Assembly: GCF_003201655.1 (NCBI RefSeq) | Contig: NZ_QJJU01000030.1 | Location: forward strand, 1-56,413 | Reading direction: 5' to 3' | Length of the DNA: 56,413 nt | Origin: Mycolicibacterium moriokaense | GTDB taxonomy: Bacteria; Actinomycetota; Actinomycetes; Mycobacteriales; Mycobacteriaceae | Part shown: positions 33,524 through 43,755 of the stretch, one piece after another | Layout of the letters: every line of letters starts with the position of its first letter | How positions within the stretch are numbered: position 1 is the first letter of the stretch | Program-made: the position numbers and the translations under genes | The notes under the pieces: model-generated | What the model was told of the DNA's origin: nothing | Databases searched by the model: none | Seen by the model: the letters and a program-made list of their open reading frames with translations, nothing else

Positions 33524-36500
33524 ATGGCCCTGCACCTGCACCGTGGTGAACGAACCGATCTCCTCGCTGACGGCCTCGGCGCGCTGCTGGCCACTCCCCT
33601 GCCCGACCCCTTCGCCGAAGAGCTGGTCATCGTCCCCGCCAAGGGCGTCGAACGCTGGTTGAATCAGCGGCTGAGCCACATCCTCGGCCGCGGCGACGGC
33701 GCCGACGGCGTCTGTGCAGGCATCTCGTTCCGCAACCCGCATTCCCTCATCGCGGAAATCACCGGCACCACGGACGACGACCCCTGGTCACCCGACGCGA
33801 TGGTGTGGCCGCTGCTCGAGGTCATCGACGCCAGCTGCAACGAGGAGTGGTGCACCACGCTGGCCACCCACCTCGGCCACTTCGAGGTCGGTGAAGAACG
33901 CGAGCTTCGGCAGGGTCGGCGTTACGCGGTGGCACGCCGCCTCGCCGGGCTCTTCGCCTCGTATGCCCGCCAGCGGCCGCAGCTCCTCATCGACTGGGAA
34001 AACGACGTCGCCGGTGATATCGCCTCCGACCTGCAATGGCAACCGCCCCTGTGGCGCGCCCTGCTCGACAAAATCGACGCCGATGCACCCCACATCCGAC
34101 ACGCGAAAACCCTTGTCACACTTCATGAGTCCCCAACCGATCTGCCCGCGCGGCTGTCGCTGTTCGGACACACCCGACTCCCGTCGACCGAAATCGAACT
34201 GCTGAACGCCCTCGCCACCCATCACGACCTTCACCTCTGGCTGCCCCACCCCAGCGACGACCTGTGGCGACAGCTCGCCGACGATCACGGGCAGATCCCC
34301 CGCCGCGACGACACCAGCCACCGCAACGTCTCCCACCCACTGCTGGCCACGCTCGGCCGCGACCTTCGCGAACTACAACGCAGCCTGCCCGCCGACCCCC
34401 AGACCGACGAATACCTGCTTGGTCCGGCTGGCGCCCACGACCGCCCCGCCACTCTGCTGGGTTGGCTGCAGTCCGACGTCGCCGCCAATGCCGTTCGGCC
34501 CGAAGGCCGAAAGCATGCCCGAACCGACCGCTCGGTGCAGGTGCACTGCTGCCATGGACCCGCCCGCCAGATCGACGTCCTCCGCGAAGTTCTGCTCGGA
34601 CAACTCGCCGACGACAAGACGCTCGAACCCCGCGACATCCTCGTCATGTGCCCCGACATCGAGACCTACGCGCCGCTGATCGTGGCAGGCTTCGGCCTCG
34701 GCGACATGATCAAGGGAGTCCACCCCGCCCACCAACTGCGCGTGCGACTCGCCGACCGGTCGCTGGTTCAGACCAACCCGCTGCTCGGCGTCGCGTCGCA
34801 GCTGCTCGCCCTCGCAGGCGGCCGGGCCACCTCCAGTGAGGTGCTCAACCTCGCGGCGGCCGCGCCTGTACGGGCCCGGTTCGACTTCACCGACGACGAC
34901 CTCGAGGACATCACCCGCTGGGTTCGCCAAGCCAACATCCGCTGGGGCTTCAACATCGAGCACCGCGAGCCGTACGGCGTCGACTTTGTACAGAACACAT
35001 GGCGTTTCGGCATCGACCGCGTGTTGTTAGGCGTGGCCATGTCCGACGACTCGCACGCCTGGATCGACACCACCCTGCCGCTCGACGACGTCAGCAGCAA
35101 CCGCGTCGAGCTGGCGGGCAGGCTCGCCGAATACATCGACCGGCTACAGCACGTCGTCGAATCACTCACCGGCACAAGGCCGCTCCGCGATTGGCTCGAC
35201 GCGCTCGAGCAGGGCATCGAGCTGCTGGCCAAGGTCAACGACGACGACGCGTGGCAGACCAGCCAGCTGCAGCGCGAGTTCGCCGACGTGCTCAACAGCG
35301 CAGGCCCACGGAGGGATACGACGATGCGCCTGCCTGACATCAAAGCGCTCCTGCAGCGCCACCTCGCCGGACGCCCGACCCGCGCCAACTTCCGCACAGG
35401 AACGCTGACCGTCTGCACGATGGTGCCGATGCGATCAGTGCCGCACCGGGTGGTGTGCCTGGTGGGTCTCGATGACGGGGTGTTCCCGCGCCTTGGCGTC
35501 GTCGACGGCGACGACGTTCTGGCCCGCGACCCGATGACCGGTGAACGCGACATCCGCTCCGAGGACAGGCAGTTGCTGCTCGACGCCATCGGCGCGGCGA
35601 CCGAGACGCTGGTGATCACCTACACCGGCGCCAACGAATACTCAGGACAGGAGCGTCCGCCTGCGGTGCCGCTCGCCGAGCTGCTGGACACACTCGACCT
35701 CACCACCGAGAGCAAGGTGCGCGACTCAATCGTCGTGAAGCATCCGTTGCAGCCATTCGACACGCGAAACGTCATACCAGACAAGCTGATCCCCGACGAG
35801 CCGTTCACCTTCGACACCACGGTGTTGCGGGCGGCCCGCGCCCGCGAAGGCGACCGTGCCGAGCGTCCGCCCTTCATCGACGGCCCGCTGCCCGCGCCCC
35901 CGCCCGACGATGTGGCGCTCGCCGACCTCATCGCGTTCTTCCGCGATCCGGTCAAGGGGTTCTTCCGTGCTCTGGACTACACGCTGCCATGGGAGGTCGA
36001 CGGGGTCCTGGACGCGATGCCCGTCGACATCAACGCGCTCGAGGAGTGGACGGTCGGCGATCGGATGCTGCAGGACATGCTGCGCGGTATGGACCCCGAC
36101 CAGGCACGCCAGGCCGAGTGGCGACGCGGAACACTGCCTCCAGGAAACCTGGGCTGGCGCAAGGCCAACGAGATCTGCGAACAGGCCGCGCTGATCGCCG
36201 AGGCCGCCCGGCCGCACCGCGACGCCGAGCTCAACGCCGTTGATGTCGACATCGACCTTGGCAGTGGACGGCGGCTCACCGGCACCGTCTCGCCGGTCTA
36301 CGGCGACCGGCTGGTCTCGGTGACGTATTCCAAGCTCGACGGCCGCCACTTGCTTCAGCCGTGGATTCCGTTGCTGGCGTTGACTACTCACGCACCAGGC
36401 CGCGACTGGTCGGCGGTCTCGATCGGCCGACCCAAGCGCGGCACCACTCCACGCGTGGAGTCCATGAGCCGACCCGCGGACTCCGCGATCGACCTGTTGG

Positions 36501-36775
36501 TCGATCTCGTCGCGATGTACGACGAGGGTCGCCGCGCGCCATTGCCGTTGCCCGTCAAGACGTCGTATGCGTGGGCGGAAGCCGTGCATGGCCACGGCGA
36601 TCCTGAGCAGCGGGCTGGCTATAAGTGGCGTTCAGGCAAGTACCCCGGCGAAGAGGACGAGCCTGCCTACCAATTGGCCTTCGGGAAGGGCACGTGGCTG
36701 ACGCATCTCGTCCAAAGAGGCCTCGACACGTACGCATGCCGACTGTGGCTGCCGATGCTGCGAGCGCTCCAGTGA
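33524..36775 (+). CDS. recC: Exodeoxyribonuclease V gamma subunit RecC
   Basis: A 1083-residue RecC, the Chi-recognising, inactivated-helicase-fold subunit of RecBCD. Recognised by MALHLHRGERTDLLADGLGA at the N-terminus, the VIVPAKGVERWLNQRLS segment, VPMRSVPHRVVCLVGLDDGVFPR and operon position. In mycobacteria RecBCD works mainly in single-strand annealing and nuclease functions, while AdnAB drives homologous repair. ATG 33524 is used; an ATG 4 codons upstream is possible. Its TGA overlaps a GTG (GTGA) at the recB start. Confidence 0.93.
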   Translation: MALHLHRGERTDLLADGLGALLATPLPDPFAEELVIVPAKGVERWLNQRLSHILGRGDGADGVCAGISFRNPHSLIAEITGTTDDDPWSPDAMVWPLLEVIDASCNEEWCTTLATHLGHFEVGEERELRQGRRYAVARRLAGLFASYARQRPQLLIDWENDVAGDIASDLQWQPPLWRALLDKIDADAPHIRHAKTLVTLHESPTDLPARLSLFGHTRLPSTEIELLNALATHHDLHLWLPHPSDDLWRQLADDHGQIPRRDDTSHRNVSHPLLATLGRDLRELQRSLPADPQTDEYLLGPAGAHDRPATLLGWLQSDVAANAVRPEGRKHARTDRSVQVHCCHGPARQIDVLREVLLGQLADDKTLEPRDILVMCPDIETYAPLIVAGFGLGDMIKGVHPAHQLRVRLADRSLVQTNPLLGVASQLLALAGGRATSSEVLNLAAAAPVRARFDFTDDDLEDITRWVRQANIRWGFNIEHREPYGVDFVQNTWRFGIDRVLLGVAMSDDSHAWIDTTLPLDDVSSNRVELAGRLAEYIDRLQHVVESLTGTRPLRDWLDALEQGIELLAKVNDDDAWQTSQLQREFADVLNSAGPRRDTTMRLPDIKALLQRHLAGRPTRANFRTGTLTVCTMVPMRSVPHRVVCLVGLDDGVFPRLGVVDGDDVLARDPMTGERDIRSEDRQLLLDAIGAATETLVITYTGANEYSGQERPPAVPLAELLDTLDLTTESKVRDSIVVKHPLQPFDTRNVIPDKLIPDEPFTFDTTVLRAARAREGDRAERPPFIDGPLPAPPPDDVALADLIAFFRDPVKGFFRALDYTLPWEVDGVLDAMPVDINALEEWTVGDRMLQDMLRGMDPDQARQAEWRRGTLPPGNLGWRKANEICEQAALIAEAARPHRDAELNAVDVDIDLGSGRRLTGTVSPVYGDRLVSVTYSKLDGRHLLQPWIPLLALTTHAPGRDWSAVSIGRPKRGTTPRVESMSRPADSAIDLLVDLVAMYDEGRRAPLPLPVKTSYAWAEAVHGHGDPEQRAGYKWRSGKYPGEEDEPAYQLAFGKGTWLTHLVQRGLDTYACRLWLPMLRALQ

Positions 36776-36777
36776 CG

Positions 36778-39700
36778 ATGCAACCGTTCGATTTGTTGGG
36801 GCCGCTACCCGCCGTGCGGTCGACCACGGTGCTGGAGGCCAGCGCAGGGACGGGCAAGACGTTCGCACTGGCCAGTCTGGTCACCCGCTACATCGCCGAG
36901 GGCGTGGCGACGCTGGACCAGATGCTGTTGATCACGTTCAGCCGCGCCGCCACCCAGGAGCTGCGCGATCGCGTGCGCCGCCAACTCGTCGACGCGGCGG
37001 CCGCCGAGGAACAACCGGACCACCGTCGACGACTGCGCGACGCCCTTGCCGCATTCGACGCCGCGACGATCGCGACCACACATCAGTTCTGCCAACTCGT
37101 CCTGCGGTCGCTTGGTGTCGCGGGCGACACCGACAGCGGTGTGACGCTGGTTGAAAGCCTCGACGAGTTGGTCACCGAGATCGTCGACGATCTGTACCTC
37201 CGCCACTTCGGCCGCGAGCGCGAGAATCCGCTGCTGACCTATCCCGACGCGCTCAAGCTGGCCCGCGAGGTGGTCAACCACCCCGCGACGGATCTGCGGC
37301 CGAAGGATCCCGAACCCGACTCGCGGGCAGCGGTGTGTGTCGGCTTCGCCGAAGATGTCAAGGCGGAACTGGAGACTCGCAAGCGACGTCGCGGAATCCT
37401 TGGCTATGACGACCTACTCACCCGCTTGGCCGACGCACTGAAGGACGACGGCTCGGCGGCCCAGGCGCGAATGCACCAGCGCTGGCCGATCGTGATGGTC
37501 GACGAGTTCCAGGACACCGACCCCGTGCAGTGGCGGGTGATCGACCGCGCGTTCACAGGGCGGTCCACGCTGATTTTGATCGGCGACCCCAAGCAGGCCA
37601 TCTACGCGTTCCGCGGCGGAGACATCATCACGTATCTGTCCGCGTCTCAGACCGCGGGAATGCAGATGACGCTTGGCACGAACTGGCGCAGTGACGCCGC
37701 GCTGGTCGATCGGCTGCAGGCGGTGTTGCGTGGCGCACAACTCGGGCACGAGCGGATCATCGTGCACGACGTCGCCGCCCACCACACCGGCTCCCGGCTG
37801 GCCGATGCCCCGAGCCCTGATCCGTTCCGATTGCGCGTGGTGAGCCGGGATACCTTTCGCCGCAGCGGAACTCAGTGGTTGCTGATCGACCAACTGCGGA
37901 CACATATCGCAAAAGACCTGGGCGCCGACATCGGCATTCTGCTGAACTCCGACGCCACGTTCGACGGGAACAAGGTCGGTGCCGGCGATATCGCGGTGAT
38001 CGTCGAGAAGCATCGCGACGCCCGCGTGTGTTACGACGCGCTGTGCGATGCGGGCATCCCGGCCGTCTATACCGGCGACTCCGACATCTTCACCTCCGAC
38101 GCCGCAGAGGACTGGCTGGCGCTGCTGGAGGCGTTCGACCAGCCGCACCGTCCTGGCATCGTCAGGGCCGCGGCGGCGACCATGTTCTTCGGCGAGACTG
38201 CCGAGTCGCTCGTCGACGGCGGCGACGAGCTGACCGACCGCGTCGCGGAGACGTTGCGGGAGTGGGCAAGTCACGCGCGTGAACGCGGTGTCGCGGCGAT
38301 CTTCGAGGCGGCGCAGCTCGACGGCATGGGTGACCGCGTGCTGTCGTGGCAAAGCGGCGACCGGCTGATGACGGACCTGGCGCACATGACTCAACTGCTT
38401 CAGGAGGCCGCACACCGCGAGCACTTCACCCTTCCGGCACTACGGGACTGGCTGCGGGCGCAGCGCGACGAACGAAGCGGCGCAACGGAACGCGCACGCC
38501 GCCTCGACAACGATGCGGCGGCGGTTCAGGTGATGACGGTGTTCGTCGCCAAGGGCCTGCAGTTCCCGATCGTGTATCTGCCGTTCGCGTTCAACAACAA
38601 CGTGTGGGAACCCGAACTGGTGCTGTACCACGAGGGCGAAACCAGGTGTCTTCATGTCGGCGGCAGCGACAGCCCGGACTTCAACGCGGTGTCGAAGCTG
38701 GGCCGCGCCGAGGACGCCAGTGACGACAGCCGGTTGATGTATGTGGCGATGACGCGGGCTCAGGCGCAGGTGGTGGCGTGGTGGGCACCGTCGAGGGATG
38801 AGCCCAACGGCGGCTTGTCGCGCCTGCTTCGCGGCCGCCGGCCCGGTGAGTCAGAGGTGCCGGACAGCGTTGTGCCTGCAAAGGTTTCCGACGACGACGC
38901 GATGGCGAGGTTGAAGGAGTGGGAGGCGGTCGGGGGTCCGGTCATCGAGGACTCTGTCGTGCGGCCCGCACCCGCGCGGCCTGCCGACGACACACCGACC
39001 GACTTCCAGGTGCGGCACTTCCACCGCTCGATCGACACTTCGTGGCGGCGGACGTCGTACTCGGGCCTGATCCGGGCCGCCGAGACGACCCCGGTGAGCA
39101 GCGAGCCCGAAGTGGTGGAGCTGGACGACGAGGTCGCCGAGATCCCGCTCGTTGCCTCGGCAGTCGGCGACGATATGCCGTCGCCCATGGCGGATCTGCC
39201 TGCGGGCGCGAAGTTCGGCACGCTGGTGCATGCGGTGTTGGAGACGGCCGACCCGTTCGCGGCTGATCTGGCCGCCGAGCTGGAGGCGCAGATTCGGGAG
39301 CACGCGGTGTGGTGGCCGGTCGATGTCGAGGCGTCGGAGTTGGCGGCGGCGATGGTGCCGATGCACGACACACCGCTGGGTCCGCTGGCCGACGGCTTGA
39401 CGCTGCGGCAGATCGGCCTGCCCGACCGGATGCGGGAGATGGACTTCGAGTTTCCCTTGGGTGATAGACATCTGCGCGACGTCGGCGACTTGCTACGGGA
39501 ACACTTGCCGAAGGACGACTTGCTCGCGTCGTATGCCGATCGGTTGACCGGGGCCGCGCTGGGTGGGCAGTCGCTGAAGGGATACCTGTCGGGTTCGGTC
39601 GACGCGGTGCTGCGGGTCGGCGGGCGGTATGTGGTGGTGGACTACAAGACGAACTGGCTTGGCGATCCATCGCGGCCGCTGACGGCTGCTGACTATGCGC

Positions 39701-39957
39701 GGCCGCGGTTGGTCGAGGCCATGCTGCACTCGGACTATCCGCTGCAGGCGATGCTGTACAGCGTTGTGCTGCACAGGTTCCTGCGGTGGCGGCTCCCCGG
39801 ATACGACCCGGAACGGCATCTGGGCGGGGTGATGTATCTGTTCCTGCGCGGGATGTGCGGTCCGGACACGCCGGTGGTCGACGGCCATCCTGCAGGGGTG
39901 TTCGACTGGCAGCCGCCTGCGGCGCTCATCACGGCGATGTCGGATCTGGTCGCATGA
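36778..39957 (+). CDS. recB: Exodeoxyribonuclease V beta subunit RecB
   Basis: A 1059-residue UvrD-type helicase/nuclease. Walker A EASAGTGKT (about 20-28), helicase motif LITFSRAATQELRDRV, motif II VDEFQDTDPVQW, motif III GDPKQAIYAFRGGD, motif V/VI YVAMTRAQAQV, and a C-terminal RecB nuclease domain with VVVDYKTNW. The enzyme unwinds 3'-5' and cuts DNA. An in-frame GTG at 36772 overlapping the recC stop is an alternative start. The stop overlaps recD (ATGA), so the trio is translationally coupled. Confidence 0.94.
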   Translation: MQPFDLLGPLPAVRSTTVLEASAGTGKTFALASLVTRYIAEGVATLDQMLLITFSRAATQELRDRVRRQLVDAAAAEEQPDHRRRLRDALAAFDAATIATTHQFCQLVLRSLGVAGDTDSGVTLVESLDELVTEIVDDLYLRHFGRERENPLLTYPDALKLAREVVNHPATDLRPKDPEPDSRAAVCVGFAEDVKAELETRKRRRGILGYDDLLTRLADALKDDGSAAQARMHQRWPIVMVDEFQDTDPVQWRVIDRAFTGRSTLILIGDPKQAIYAFRGGDIITYLSASQTAGMQMTLGTNWRSDAALVDRLQAVLRGAQLGHERIIVHDVAAHHTGSRLADAPSPDPFRLRVVSRDTFRRSGTQWLLIDQLRTHIAKDLGADIGILLNSDATFDGNKVGAGDIAVIVEKHRDARVCYDALCDAGIPAVYTGDSDIFTSDAAEDWLALLEAFDQPHRPGIVRAAAATMFFGETAESLVDGGDELTDRVAETLREWASHARERGVAAIFEAAQLDGMGDRVLSWQSGDRLMTDLAHMTQLLQEAAHREHFTLPALRDWLRAQRDERSGATERARRLDNDAAAVQVMTVFVAKGLQFPIVYLPFAFNNNVWEPELVLYHEGETRCLHVGGSDSPDFNAVSKLGRAEDASDDSRLMYVAMTRAQAQVVAWWAPSRDEPNGGLSRLLRGRRPGESEVPDSVVPAKVSDDDAMARLKEWEAVGGPVIEDSVVRPAPARPADDTPTDFQVRHFHRSIDTSWRRTSYSGLIRAAETTPVSSEPEVVELDDEVAEIPLVASAVGDDMPSPMADLPAGAKFGTLVHAVLETADPFAADLAAELEAQIREHAVWWPVDVEASELAAAMVPMHDTPLGPLADGLTLRQIGLPDRMREMDFEFPLGDRHLRDVGDLLREHLPKDDLLASYADRLTGAALGGQSLKGYLSGSVDAVLRVGGRYVVVDYKTNWLGDPSRPLTAADYARPRLVEAMLHSDYPLQAMLYSVVLHRFLRWRLPGYDPERHLGGVMYLFLRGMCGPDTPVVDGHPAGVFDWQPPAALITAMSDLVA

Positions 39958-41627
39958 CAGTCGAATGGCGGCAGGCGCGCAGCGCCACCGGACTACTGCG
40001 AACGTTCACGGACGCCGAGGTGATCGAGTCGTCGGATGTGCATGTGGCACAGCGGCTTACGGCGCTCGCGAAGGAGCCGAACGAGGCAGTCGCACTTGCC
40101 CTGGCGTTGGCGGTGCGAGCGTTGCGGCACGGATCGGTATGCCTCGACCTGCGGTCGGTTGAGCAGCAGCAGATCGACGTCGACCAGTGGCTTGCGGCCA
40201 TCAAGGCGAGCCCGCTCACAGCGCAACCACCAGCCCTGCACGTCGACGGCGATCTGCTGTATCTCGACCGGTACTGGCTCGAAGAGCAGCAGGTGTGCCG
40301 CGACGTGCTTACGATGGTCGACTCCAAGCCGAAACAAAAGTCCCCCGATATCGACCGCCTGTTCCCAAAGGGATTCGAGGAGCAGCGCGCGGCCGCAGAA
40401 GTCGCACTGTCGCAGGGATTGACCGTGCTGACAGGCGGCCCGGGAACGGGTAAGACCACGACGGTGGCGCGTCTGTTGGCGTTGCTCACCGGCGGCACCC
40501 ACTTACGGATCGCGCTGGCGGCGCCGACGGGCAAGGCGGCGGCGCGGCTTCAGGAGGCCGTCCAACTCGAGGTGGGCAAGCTGGAACCGGCGGATCGGCA
40601 GGCATTGTCGAAATTGCACGCGACCACACTCCACCGACTGCTGGGCAGCAGGCCGGACACCTCGGCGAGGTTTCGCCACAATCGGGGCAACCGGCTTCCG
40701 CACGATGTCATCGTGGTGGACGAGACATCGATGGTCTCGCTGACGATGATGGCGCGGCTGCTGGAGGCGGTGCGTCCCGATGCGCGATTGATTCTGGTTG
40801 GCGACCCGGACCAGTTGGCGTCGGTGGAAGCCGGCGCGGTGTTGGCGGATCTGGTCGACGGCCTGGACAGCTCCAAGATCGCGGAGCTAAGGACGTCGCA
40901 CAGGTTCGGCGAGTCGATCGGCGCGCTGGCGACGGCAATTCGCGACGGCGACGCCGACACGGCAGTGGACGTTCTGCGCAAAGGTGGCGAGCATATCGAG
41001 TGGATCGAGGACGACGAACCGTCCGAACACCTTAGGAAAGTGCTTGTGCCCCATGCCGTTGCGCTGCGTCAAGCCGCGCTGCTCGGCGATGCCGCCGCCG
41101 CGCTAGAGACACTCGACGAGCACCGGTTGTTATGCGCCCACCGGCGAGGGCCCTACGGAGTCCGGTATTGGAATCACCAGACCGAGCGGTGGCTGACCGA
41201 GGCGACCGGCGAGCCGATATGGGCATCCTGGTATGTCGGCAGGCCAATCCTGGTGACGGCCAACGACTACGGCCTCGGGCTCTACAACGGCGACACGGGC
41301 GTGACGCTGCTCAAGGATGGCGTGTTGCGTGCGGTGATCGCTGGCACAGAGCCGCTCGAGTTCGCGACGAGCCGGCTTGCCGACGTCGACACTGTGCACG
41401 CGATGACCATCCACAAGAGCCAGGGAAGCCAGGCTAAGGACGTAACCGTGCTTATGCCGCCGGAAGATTCGCGGCTGTTGACCCGCGAGCTGTTCTACAC
41501 CGCGGTAACCCGGGCGAAGGAGAAGATCCGGGTGGTCGGGCCCGAGGCAGCGGTGCGGGCCGCGATCGAGAAGCGTGCGGTGCGGGCCTCTGGCCTGGGA
41601 CGCCGTCTCGCCGGCAACGACATCTGA
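39954..41627 (+). CDS. recD: Exodeoxyribonuclease V alpha subunit RecD
   Basis: A 557-residue SF1B 5'-3' helicase. Walker A GGPGTGKTTT (about 161-170), APTGKAAARLQEA, VVDETSMVS, GDPDQLASVEAGAVL, DTVHAMTIHKSQGSQ and LFYTAVTRAKEKI are all intact. Fast motor of RecBCD that controls nuclease activity. The start ATG overlaps the recB stop (ATGA at 39954-39957). Last gene of recC-recB-recD, the same order as in M. tuberculosis. Confidence 0.94.
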   Translation: MTVEWRQARSATGLLRTFTDAEVIESSDVHVAQRLTALAKEPNEAVALALALAVRALRHGSVCLDLRSVEQQQIDVDQWLAAIKASPLTAQPPALHVDGDLLYLDRYWLEEQQVCRDVLTMVDSKPKQKSPDIDRLFPKGFEEQRAAAEVALSQGLTVLTGGPGTGKTTTVARLLALLTGGTHLRIALAAPTGKAAARLQEAVQLEVGKLEPADRQALSKLHATTLHRLLGSRPDTSARFRHNRGNRLPHDVIVVDETSMVSLTMMARLLEAVRPDARLILVGDPDQLASVEAGAVLADLVDGLDSSKIAELRTSHRFGESIGALATAIRDGDADTAVDVLRKGGEHIEWIEDDEPSEHLRKVLVPHAVALRQAALLGDAAAALETLDEHRLLCAHRRGPYGVRYWNHQTERWLTEATGEPIWASWYVGRPILVTANDYGLGLYNGDTGVTLLKDGVLRAVIAGTEPLEFATSRLADVDTVHAMTIHKSQGSQAKDVTVLMPPEDSRLLTRELFYTAVTRAKEKIRVVGPEAAVRAAIEKRAVRASGLGRRLAGNDI

Positions 41628-41874
41628 GCAGAATTCGCGTCCAATTCTTGGATCGCACGCCCTGCGGGCGGTACGGTCAATCCGGGTTGGCTATCCAGCC
41701 CCACGGAAACGTCACGGCGGCGATCAAAATCCCCGCCGAAAGGGTGCAAACCCCGACGTCAGCCGGCTTTTCCAGTAGTGCATCCGGGGCGGGGGTTTCC
41801 TGTGCAAACAGCAGCGAAGGTCACAATGCGTGCCGGCCGCGGCGCGCTGATGTGGACGAACGCAAGCACGTCTG

Positions 41875-42069
41875 TACAGTCATGGCGTCTGAACGCATGG
41901 CTCCTCACTCCGACTAGGGGGAGGGATCACCTGAGGTGAGCGAAAGAGGGTCACACACTTCGATAGTCACCGTCAGCCCCGGAGGGGGCGGGCGACGGTC
42001 GCACCTCAGCGGCTCCAACCTGGCACTACGAATGCACCGCGCCGTCGCGCGGGAGCCAAAGGGATTGCC
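41875..42069 (+). promoter_or_regulatory. Candidate -10 and structured leader before the acyl ligase gene
   Basis: The 442 bp between recD and the ligase has no supported gene. TACAGT at 41875-41880 is a good -10; the -35 region is poor. The following ~185 nt is rich in self-pairing. CTGAGGTG (41932-41939) is the exact complement of CACCTCAG (42002-42009), closing a ~78-nt domain. Inside it ACCGTC pairs with GACGGT around a CCCC-GGAG-GGGG hairpin. This looks like a regulatory leader; no known riboswitch consensus was recognised. Confidence 0.4.
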
Positions 42070-43704
42070 GTGAGCCAATTTACCGAGACGATGTTCTTCA
42101 ACGCCCGGTGCAGCATGAACGGCATGGTCACCGGCGAACCGGACGAACCGGTCCGACACACGTGGGCCGAGGTGCACCAGCGGGCCCGCCACGTTGCGGG
42201 TGGTCTGGCCGCCGCAGGCGTCGGACATGGCGATGCGGTAGCGGTGCTGGCAGGCGCCCCCGTCGAGATCGCACCGACCGCGCAAGGAATTTGGATGCGC
42301 GGCGCCAGCCTGACCATGCTGCATCAGCCCACCCCGCGCACCGATCTGGCGCGCTGGGCAGAGGAAACCACCGGCGTCATCAAGATGATCGACGCCGCTG
42401 CCGTCATCGTCTCGGATCCGTTCATGGCGGCGGCGCCGCTGCTCTCCGAGCTGGGGATGCGGGTGCTGATCATCGAAGACCTACTCAAGGGTCGACCGAT
42501 CTCCCCCGTCCATACCGACGAGGACGACATCGCGCTCATGCAGCTGACGAGCGGTTCGACTGGGTCGCCCAAGGCCGTTCAGATTAGCCACCGCAACTTC
42601 GTCGCCAATGCCGAGGCGATGATCATCGGCTGCAACTTCGACGTCGACACCGACGTGATCGTGAGTTGGCTGCCGTGCTTCCACGATATGGGCATGACGG
42701 GCTATCTCACCGTGCCGATGTATTACGGCGGCGAGCTCGTCAAGATCACGCCGATGGACTTCCTGCGCGATACGTTGTTGTGGGCCAAGCTGATTGACAA
42801 GTATAAGGGCACCATGACGGCCGCGCCGAACTTTGCGTACAACCTGTTCGCCAAGCGGTTGCGCAGGCAGGCCACGCCCGGCGAGTACGACCTGTCGTCG
42901 CTGCGGTGGGCGTTGTCCGGCGCCGAGCAGGTCGACCCCCTTGACGTCGAAGATCTGTGCGACGCCGGCGCGCCGTTCGGGCTGCGGCCCGAGGCGATCA
43001 TCCCCGCCTACGGTATGGCCGAGACGACGGTGGCGGTGTCGTTCTCCGAGTGCGACGGCGGCATGGTGATCGACGAGGTGGACGCCGACCTGCTCGCTGT
43101 CCTGCACCGCGCCGTTCCGGCGAGCAAGGGGCACACCCGGCGACTGGTATCGCTCGGCAAGCCGCTGAACGGCCTGGAGGTCCGCGTCATCGACGAGGAC
43201 GGCAGCGTGCTGTCGGCGCGTGGCGTCGGCGTCATCGAGGTGCGCGGTGAACCGGTGACCAAGGGCTACACCACGACGGCAGGATTCCTCTCCGCGCTGG
43301 ACGATCGGGGCTGGTACGACACCGGTGACCTGGGCTATCTCACCGAAACGGGCAACGTGGTGGTGTGCGGCCGGCTCAAGGACGTGATCATCATGGCAGG
43401 CAAGAACATCTACCCGACCGACATCGAGCGTGCGGCCTGCCGCGTCACGGGGGTACGGCCGGGCTGCTCGGTCGCGGTGCGGCTGGACGCTGGGCACTCG
43501 CGGGAGACGTTCGCGGTCGCGGTGGAATCCAAGGAGTTCGAAGACATGGCCGAGGTGCGCCGCATCGAGCATCAGGTGGCACACGAGGTGTTCGCCGAGG
43601 TCGATGTCCGGCCCCGCAATGTGGTGGTGCTCCAGCCGGGCATGATCCCCAAGACACCGTCGGGCAAGCTGCGGCGCGCGCACGCGCTCGCGCTGGTGAA
43701 TTGA
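42070..43704 (+). CDS. Fatty-acyl-CoA/AMP ligase (FadD-type adenylating enzyme)
   Basis: A 544-residue ANL-superfamily enzyme that adenylates a fatty acid. P-loop LTSGSTGSPKAV (about 158-169), the FAAL/FACL segment SWLPCFHDMGMTGYL (about 198-212), AYGMAETTVAVSF and YDTGDLGYL with the hinge KDVIIMAGKNIYP. The C-terminal lysine lies in TPSGKLRR. The HDMGM signature and AYG-AE-T suggest a fatty-acyl-AMP ligase-like member, feeding acyl groups to polyketide or lipid synthesis, but FAAL versus FACL cannot be decided by eye. GTG start at 42070. Confidence 0.88.
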   Translation: MSQFTETMFFNARCSMNGMVTGEPDEPVRHTWAEVHQRARHVAGGLAAAGVGHGDAVAVLAGAPVEIAPTAQGIWMRGASLTMLHQPTPRTDLARWAEETTGVIKMIDAAAVIVSDPFMAAAPLLSELGMRVLIIEDLLKGRPISPVHTDEDDIALMQLTSGSTGSPKAVQISHRNFVANAEAMIIGCNFDVDTDVIVSWLPCFHDMGMTGYLTVPMYYGGELVKITPMDFLRDTLLWAKLIDKYKGTMTAAPNFAYNLFAKRLRRQATPGEYDLSSLRWALSGAEQVDPLDVEDLCDAGAPFGLRPEAIIPAYGMAETTVAVSFSECDGGMVIDEVDADLLAVLHRAVPASKGHTRRLVSLGKPLNGLEVRVIDEDGSVLSARGVGVIEVRGEPVTKGYTTTAGFLSALDDRGWYDTGDLGYLTETGNVVVCGRLKDVIIMAGKNIYPTDIERAACRVTGVRPGCSVAVRLDAGHSRETFAVAVESKEFEDMAEVRRIEHQVAHEVFAEVDVRPRNVVVLQPGMIPKTPSGKLRRAHALALVN

Positions 43705-43755
43705 CGGTCGAGAGGAACATTCTGCGCCCAACGGCGAGTAGATTTATCGCTCACG

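Noticed and set aside
41880..42069. Assignment of the leader to a known riboswitch (M-box, SAM-IV, ydaO)
   Set aside because: None of the conserved cores could be seen, so only a structured leader is claimed.
42481..43731. 416-residue minus-strand frame opposite the acyl ligase
   Set aside because: His/Arg/Val-rich shadow with no recognisable motif; the plus-strand ligase is unambiguous.
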